Assembly: GCA_006227015.1 (NCBI GenBank)
Contig: SBGI01000316.1
Location: 1-11,559 of the forward strand
Length of the DNA stretch: 11,559 bases
Direction of reading: 5' to 3'
Source: Gammaproteobacteria bacterium
GTDB lineage: Bacteria; Pseudomonadota; Gammaproteobacteria; Pseudomonadales; Porticoccaceae
Numbering within the stretch: the first letter of the stretch is position 1; each line of letters opens with the position of its first letter. Below, one piece after another: positions 7,691 to 11,559 of this stretch. The notes below the pieces were generated by a model. It did no database searches and was not told the DNA's origin. It saw only the letters and a program-made list of their open reading frames with translations. The position numbers and the translations under genes are program-made.

Positions 7691-8890
7691 ATGGCAGAAC
7701 AAGATCGAGACGACCCGCTGGCGGGGGCTTCCCTGGACACCCTGGCGATTCGGGCGGGACATGTACGCACCGCGGAAGGGGAGCACGGCGAGCCGCTGTT
7801 TCTAACTTCGAGTTATGTCTTTGCCAATGCTGCTGAAGCGGCGGCGCGGTTTTCCGGAGAGCAAAGCGGAAACGTCTATTCCCGTTACACCAACCCGACG
7901 GTTCGCAATTTCGAGGATCGTATCGCCGCCCTGGAAGGCGCCGAGCAGGCAGTGGCTACATCGTCAGGCATGGCCGCCATTCTCAGCACCTGTATTGCCC
8001 TGTTGAAAGCGGGCGACCATGTGGTCTGCTCCCGGGATGTGTTCGGCACTACCACAGTGCTGATGGATAAATACCTCGGCAAGTTCGGTGTCCAGAGTTC
8101 TTTCGTCCCTGTTACAGATCTCGAGCAATGGCGCCAGGCATTGCGCTCTGAAACCAAACTGCTGTTTTTGGAAACTCCTTCAAACCCTCTGTGTGAAATC
8201 GCGGATATCGGGAAACTGGCGGCCCTGGCCCATGAGCACGGCGCGTTGCTGGTAGTGGATAACTGTTTCTGTACCCCGGCGCTCCAGAAGCCGCTGGCAC
8301 TGGGGGCCGATCTCGTTGTGCACTCGGCGACCAAGTACCTGGACGGCCAGGGGCGCTGTCTCGGCGGTGTGGTTTGTGGTCGCAGCGAGTTGGTGAACGA
8401 AGTGCTGGCGTTTATTCGCAGTGCCGGTCCCACCATGAGTGCTTTCAATGCCTGGGTATTTCTCAAGGGCCTTGAAACACTGCGCTTGCGTATGGATGCA
8501 CATTCAGCGAATGCAATGTCCCTGGCGCTCTGGTTACAGCAACAACCGGTGGTAGAGAAAGTGTTTTATGCGGGTTTGCCGGACCATCCGGGCCATGATC
8601 TGGCAGCAGAGCAACAGCGCAGCTTTGGCGGCGTTCTGTCATTTCGTGTCAGAGGTGGCCGCGAACAGGCATGGCAGGTGATCGACAGCACGAAAATCCT
8701 GTCACTCACTGCAAACCTGGGGGATGCCAAGACCACTATTGTTCATCCGGCTACCACCACCCACGGGCGCCTCAGTGATGAGCAGAAAGCGGCTTCGGGA
8801 ATTACTGAAAACCTGATCCGCATCGCAGTCGGTCTCGAGGATATAGAGGATATTAAAGCCGACCTGAAGCGCGGCCTTGATAGCCTCTGA
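7691..8890 (+). CDS. metZ: O-succinylhomoserine sulfhydrylase MetZ
   Basis: MetZ makes homocysteine directly from O-succinylhomoserine and sulfide, using PLP, which bypasses cystathionine in methionine synthesis. The 399-residue protein is a Cys/Met-metabolism PLP enzyme: Ser-Arg-Tyr-Thr-Asn-Pro-Thr at 64-70, the cofactor loop Ser-Ser-Gly-Met at 91-94, the PLP-ring Asp190 in Val-Val-Asp-Asn, and the Schiff-base Lys215 in Ser-Ala-Thr-Lys-Tyr-Leu-Asp-Gly-Gln-Gly-Arg. That last motif and the place after purF are typical of Pseudomonas MetZ and favour it over cystathionine gamma-synthase (MetB) or O-acetylhomoserine sulfhydrylase (MetY), which is longer. Substrate choice cannot be proved from motifs alone. 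The ribosome binding site is weak, consistent with translational coupling to purF. Confidence 0.93.
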   Translation: MAEQDRDDPLAGASLDTLAIRAGHVRTAEGEHGEPLFLTSSYVFANAAEAAARFSGEQSGNVYSRYTNPTVRNFEDRIAALEGAEQAVATSSGMAAILSTCIALLKAGDHVVCSRDVFGTTTVLMDKYLGKFGVQSSFVPVTDLEQWRQALRSETKLLFLETPSNPLCEIADIGKLAALAHEHGALLVVDNCFCTPALQKPLALGADLVVHSATKYLDGQGRCLGGVVCGRSELVNEVLAFIRSAGPTMSAFNAWVFLKGLETLRLRMDAHSANAMSLALWLQQQPVVEKVFYAGLPDHPGHDLAAEQQRSFGGVLSFRVRGGREQAWQVIDSTKILSLTANLGDAKTTIVHPATTTHGRLSDEQKAASGITENLIRIAVGLEDIEDIKADLKRGLDSL

Positions 8891-8901
8891 GCAAGAGAGG
8901 C
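8883..8901 (+). other. Small hairpin at the metZ stop
   Basis: GCCTCT at 8883-8888 pairs perfectly with AGAGGC at 8896-8901 around a 7-base loop that contains the metZ stop codon. The bases after it are A-rich and not a T-run, so it does not look like an intrinsic terminator. It may slow decay of the upstream mRNA, or be chance. Confidence 0.3.
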
Positions 8902-8935
8902 AAATAAACGGCCTGCGGTGACATTCACAGGGGAT

Positions 8936-8939
8936 GAGG
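8936..8939 (+). promoter_or_regulatory. Ribosome binding site of moxR
   Basis: GAGG five bases before the ATG at 8945. It decides that start over the in-frame GTG at 8918, whose nearest purine-rich site (GAGAGG at 8895-8900) is 17 bases away. Confidence 0.6.
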
Positions 8940-8944
8940 CCTCC

Positions 8945-9862
8945 ATGCAAAAGGTAGTAGACAGACTTGTCGCGGTCATCGGTACTGTACTGATTGGCAA
9001 GGAAGACCAAATCAGATTGGCGCTGGCCTGCCTGTTTGCCCAGGGTCACTTGCTGATCGAAGACCTTCCGGGGATGGGGAAAACCACCCTGGCCCAGGCG
9101 TTGGCCCGAGTCCTCGGCCTTTCTTATAGCCGCATTCAATTCACCAGCGACCTGTTGCCAGCGGATATTCTCGGTGTCTCTGTCTATGATCGGGAACGCA
9201 GCCTGTTTGAATTCCACCCGGGCCCGGTGTTTAACCAGTTACTGCTGGCGGACGAGATCAACCGCACCACACCCAAAACTCAGAGCGCTCTGCTGGAGGC
9301 CATGGCGGAAAGACAGGTCACCATTGAAGGTGAGACCAGGCCGCTGCCGAGCCCCTTTTTTGTCATCGCCACTCAGAACCCATTGAGCCAGTCGGGAACC
9401 TATCCGCTGCCGGAATCACAACTGGACCGGTTTTTAATGCGTATTGAGCTGGGTTATCCGGATCCAGCCTCAGAAAGACAGTTGCTGAGTGGCACAGATC
9501 CCCGCCTGCGGCTGGTTGATATCAAACCATTGCTGAGTCCTGAACAGTTGCTCAAGATTCAGCAGCAGGTCAACCGGGTCAAAGCCTCTGAAAGCCTGGT
9601 GGATTATCTGCAGCGTCTGGCGCAATACACCCGGGATGAATCTGTGTTCCAGTGCGGACTATCTCCACGGGGTGCGCTGGCAACCCTGCAGTGTGCCCGT
9701 GCCTGGGCACTGATACAGGCGCGACAGTATGTGATTCCAGAAGATATACAGGCGGTATTCCCGGCTGTCGCAGGCCACCGTTTGCGCGGTGCCGGAGAAC
9801 TCGCCGGTCAGGACAGTGGGTTGCTGGTGCAGCGGGTTCTCAATGCCGTAGATATTCTTTGA
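8945..9862 (+). CDS. MoxR family AAA+ ATPase
   Basis: MoxR ATPases act as chaperones that assemble or activate partner complexes, commonly ones with von Willebrand or DUF58 proteins coded next to them. The 305-residue protein has Walker A Asp-Leu-Pro-Gly-Met-Gly-Lys-Thr-Thr at 40-48, Walker B ending in Asp103-Glu104 in Leu-Ala-Asp-Glu-Ile-Asn-Arg, the sensor-1 Asn145 in Ala-Thr-Gln-Asn-Pro, and Leu-Pro-Glu-Ser-Gln-Leu-Asp-Arg-Phe at about 155-163, the family hallmark, followed by a helical lid domain. Asp in place of the first P-loop Gly is usual in MoxR. The alternative GTG start at 8918 would add nine residues. The DUF58 gene follows after 43 bases, and a transglutaminase after that. The client of this ATPase is not known from sequence. 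Confidence 0.95.
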   Translation: MQKVVDRLVAVIGTVLIGKEDQIRLALACLFAQGHLLIEDLPGMGKTTLAQALARVLGLSYSRIQFTSDLLPADILGVSVYDRERSLFEFHPGPVFNQLLLADEINRTTPKTQSALLEAMAERQVTIEGETRPLPSPFFVIATQNPLSQSGTYPLPESQLDRFLMRIELGYPDPASERQLLSGTDPRLRLVDIKPLLSPEQLLKIQQQVNRVKASESLVDYLQRLAQYTRDESVFQCGLSPRGALATLQCARAWALIQARQYVIPEDIQAVFPAVAGHRLRGAGELAGQDSGLLVQRVLNAVDIL

Positions 9863-9897
9863 CGTCCTTGGCCCGTGCCGTCAAACCATAAGGGACG
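9863..9897 (+). other. Hairpin covering the DUF58 gene ribosome binding site
   Basis: CGTCCTT at 9863-9869 can pair with AGGGACG at 9891-9897 (seven pairs, one of them G-U) around a 21-base loop. The 3' arm is the only ribosome binding site of the next gene (AGGGA, 10 bases before its ATG). The 5' arm begins on the base after the moxR stop at 9860-9862, so a ribosome finishing moxR would open the stem. This suggests coupling of DUF58 translation to moxR; it is inferred from pairing alone. Confidence 0.4.
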
Positions 9898-9905
9898 AAT
9901 GGGTT

Positions 9906-10886
9906 ATGAAAGCAATGATCCGTAATCTCTATCGGCAGCGTTTTTTCAGGTGGCTGGAACGGCGTCTGCCGGCAGCAGCTGAAGTCACGCTAAACCGCCG
10001 CAGCCTGTTTATTTTTCCTTCCTCTACCGGGTTTGCTTTCTTCCTGCTCATCGTTCTCTGCTGGCTGGCGGCAACCAATTATGAAAATAACCTGGTGTTT
10101 GCCGTTACCTGTTTGCTGGTAGCCATTTTTGTAGTTTCTATCCTACAGAGTTTTGCCAACCTGGCAGGAATCACGGTCAGCTGTGTGAGAGTTACACCGG
10201 GTTTTGCCGGGCAGAGCCTGACACTCGAATTGTTGCTGAAGCAGCAGGGGAAGCGATATCGCGGCGCTATACAGTGCCAGTTTCCCCATGGCGACATGAC
10301 CACCGTTTCTCTGGCGGATAGCAGCCAGTGTCGTCTTAAGTTGACCGTTCCCGCAGCACACCGCGGCTTGTATAACCCCGGACGGTTGCGTGTTGAAAGT
10401 CGCTACCCGGTGGGGTTGCTCAGGGCGTGGAGCCATATAGACCTGGACATATCGGCACTGGTTTACCCGGCGCCGATATTTTCAGAGGAGGTGCCGGTGG
10501 GTGTGCACTGCGGCGATGATGGTGCCTTACAGGGTGTGGAAGGTGGTGATGATTTTCTGGGTCTGCAGACCTATCGCCCCGGTGATTCCCTGAAACACGT
10601 GGCCTGGAAACATTACGCCAGGGAGCAGGGGTTGCACACCAAGCATTATGGCGACAACTTTGATCAGCAGTTGTGGCTTGACTGGGACCAGTTTCCCGGC
10701 CTGGATCGCGAGGCGCGACTCTCTCGTTTATGCGGCATGTTGTTGCGTGTCGCCACCACAGATCAACCCTACGGCTTGCGATTACCGGGCCTGGTGATAG
10801 AGCCTGATCGCGGGGAATCCCACCGCCAGCATTTGCTGGCCGAGCTGGCCCTGTTTGATGTGCCGGAGCGGGAGCGTTACCTGTGA
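9906..10886 (+). CDS. DUF58 domain membrane protein
   Basis: DUF58 proteins are partners of MoxR ATPases and are found in operons with transglutaminase or von Willebrand factor proteins; their exact function is unknown. The 326-residue product has a basic N-terminus, two membrane helices at about 38-56 and 62-80, a beta-rich middle, and the DUF58 core at about 213-240: Gly-Gly-Asp-Asp-Phe-Leu-Gly-Leu-Gln-Thr-Tyr-Arg-Pro-Gly-Asp, then His-Val-Ala-Trp-Lys. The family usually reads Asp-Phe, two residues, Leu-Arg, Tyr, Gly-Asp, Arg, Ile-Asp-Trp, so this is a close variant. The start is ATG 9906; a second ATG at 9915 cannot be excluded. Its TGA stop overlaps the GTG of the next gene. Confidence 0.92.
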   Translation: MKAMIRNLYRQRFFRWLERRLPAAAEVTLNRRSLFIFPSSTGFAFFLLIVLCWLAATNYENNLVFAVTCLLVAIFVVSILQSFANLAGITVSCVRVTPGFAGQSLTLELLLKQQGKRYRGAIQCQFPHGDMTTVSLADSSQCRLKLTVPAAHRGLYNPGRLRVESRYPVGLLRAWSHIDLDISALVYPAPIFSEEVPVGVHCGDDGALQGVEGGDDFLGLQTYRPGDSLKHVAWKHYAREQGLHTKHYGDNFDQQLWLDWDQFPGLDREARLSRLCGMLLRVATTDQPYGLRLPGLVIEPDRGESHRQHLLAELALFDVPERERYL

Positions 10887-11559
10887 TCCCGGCCTGGCAA
10901 ATCAGTCGACAGGGGTTGTTCTGGCTATTGCTGGCATTTGTCGCGGTGATCACCATGCACGCCGATCACCTGCCACGCTGGGTGATGGCGGCATCCGTGG
11001 TTGCTGTGATGTGGCGTATCCAGTGCTATCGAGGTGCCTGGTCAGCCCCCGGTAGATGGTTGAAAATGACCCTGCTGGCCGTTTGCCTGGGCGGTCTATT
11101 GCTTGAATACGGCAAGCCCATTGGCCTGGAGCCCATGCTAGCGCTACTGGTGACAGCGTACATGCTGAAACTGCTGGAAATGTCCCATCGCAGGGATGCC
11201 TATCTGGTGGTGCTGCTGGCGTTTTTTGTGGCCGCGCTGACGGCTCTGTTTGATCAATCCATGGTCTCCGCGGGCTACCTGTTGGGCTGTCTGCTGTTGG
11301 TTTTGGCTGCACTGGTAGGGCTGCATCATGGCGACCAGACCGGCGGAGCACTGCATCCCCTGAAGGTGGCGTCATCCCTGATTCTCCAGGCACTGCCTCT
11401 GATGGTGGTGCTGTTTCTTTTAATGCCGCGAATCGGTGCCCTCTGGTCCGTGCCCATTCCCACCCATAAGGCCAAAACCGGTGTCACCGACAGCATGTCG
11501 CCGGGGGATTTCAGCCAGCTGGGGCGCTCCGCAGAACTGGCTTTTCGGGTCAGCTTTGA
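10883..11559 (+). CDS. tgpA: TgpA-like transglutaminase, N-terminal membrane part (DUF3488), runs off the window
   Basis: TgpA is an inner-membrane protein with a periplasmic transglutaminase domain; in Pseudomonas aeruginosa it is reported to be important for growth. Here 225 codons are visible, with no stop in frame; the TGA formed by the last three bases is in another frame. The visible part is the DUF3488 membrane region, with several hydrophobic helices at about 11-24, 33-47, 62-76, 84-98, 107-123, 129-147 and 165-181. It ends in the family hallmarks Met-Pro-Arg-Ile-Gly-Ala-Leu-Trp-Ser and Thr-Asp-Ser-Met-Ser-Pro-Gly-Asp-Phe, then Ser-Ala-Glu-Leu-Ala-Phe-Arg-Val. The catalytic Cys-His-Asp domain would lie beyond the window. 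The GTG start overlaps the DUF58 stop in GTGA, with GGGAG at 10870-10874. Confidence 0.92.
   Translation, partial: MIPAWQISRQGLFWLLLAFVAVITMHADHLPRWVMAASVVAVMWRIQCYRGAWSAPGRWLKMTLLAVCLGGLLLEYGKPIGLEPMLALLVTAYMLKLLEMSHRRDAYLVVLLAFFVAALTALFDQSMVSAGYLLGCLLLVLAALVGLHHGDQTGGALHPLKVASSLILQALPLMVVLFLLMPRIGALWSVPIPTHKAKTGVTDSMSPGDFSQLGRSAELAFRVSF

Noticed and set aside
7885..8466. Antisense open frame of 193 codons within metZ
   Set aside because: Ser/Arg/Thr/Pro-rich translation with no motif, opposite an intact PLP enzyme gene; a shadow frame.
11557..11559. TGA at the last three bases as the stop of the transglutaminase gene
   Set aside because: It is out of frame with the GTG at 10883; the reading frame is still open at the window edge, and the catalytic domain has not been reached.
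1..11559. A hidden defence, mobile or otherwise new multi-gene system
   Set aside because: Every gene is a recognised chromosomal family in a conserved order, all on one strand, with even composition and no insertion-sequence ends, tRNA, integrase or direct-repeat array.

Overview
This is a dense, almost gap-free stretch of housekeeping genes from a gammaproteobacterium, with every gene on the + strand. I judge the taxon from three things: the order accD-folC-dedD-cvpA-purF matches the E. coli arrangement; truA next to trpF, and metZ after purF, match the Pseudomonas-like arrangement; and base composition is moderate (a little above 50% GC by eye). The trpF-trpB-trpA block between truA and accD fits marine Marinobacter/Cellvibrio-type gammaproteobacteria, but I cannot name a genus from the sequence alone.

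Layout. 1-134 is the 3' end of truA. A 68-base gap holds a candidate extended -10 promoter and a nested inverted repeat. 203-2911 is trpF, trpB, trpA, three tryptophan-pathway enzymes that all start with GTG. 2923-5011 is accD and folC (fatty-acid carboxylase subunit and folate polyglutamylation), overlapping by 23 bases. 5025-6102 is dedD (septal SPOR protein) and cvpA (membrane protein), and 6152-7684 is purF (first step of purine synthesis). 7691-8890 is metZ (methionine by direct sulfhydrylation). 8945 to the window end is a separate module: MoxR AAA+ ATPase, DUF58 membrane protein, and the N-terminal membrane half of a TgpA-like transglutaminase that runs off the end.

How they fit together. 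truA through metZ is a chain of short gaps and coupled starts, so read-through between neighbours is likely, with possible internal promoters before trpF and cvpA. The moxR-DUF58-tgpA set is a known type of envelope-associated operon in Pseudomonas-like bacteria; here it follows metZ after a 54-base gap with a small hairpin at the metZ stop.

I see no mobile elements, RNA genes, CRISPR arrays or new multi-gene system. There is no stretch above 300 bases without a gene; the largest gap is 68 bases. The most interesting details are small: Glu in place of the catalytic Asp60 in TrpA, a folded leader and dyad around the trpF promoter, and a hairpin that would cover the ribosome binding site of the DUF58 gene.
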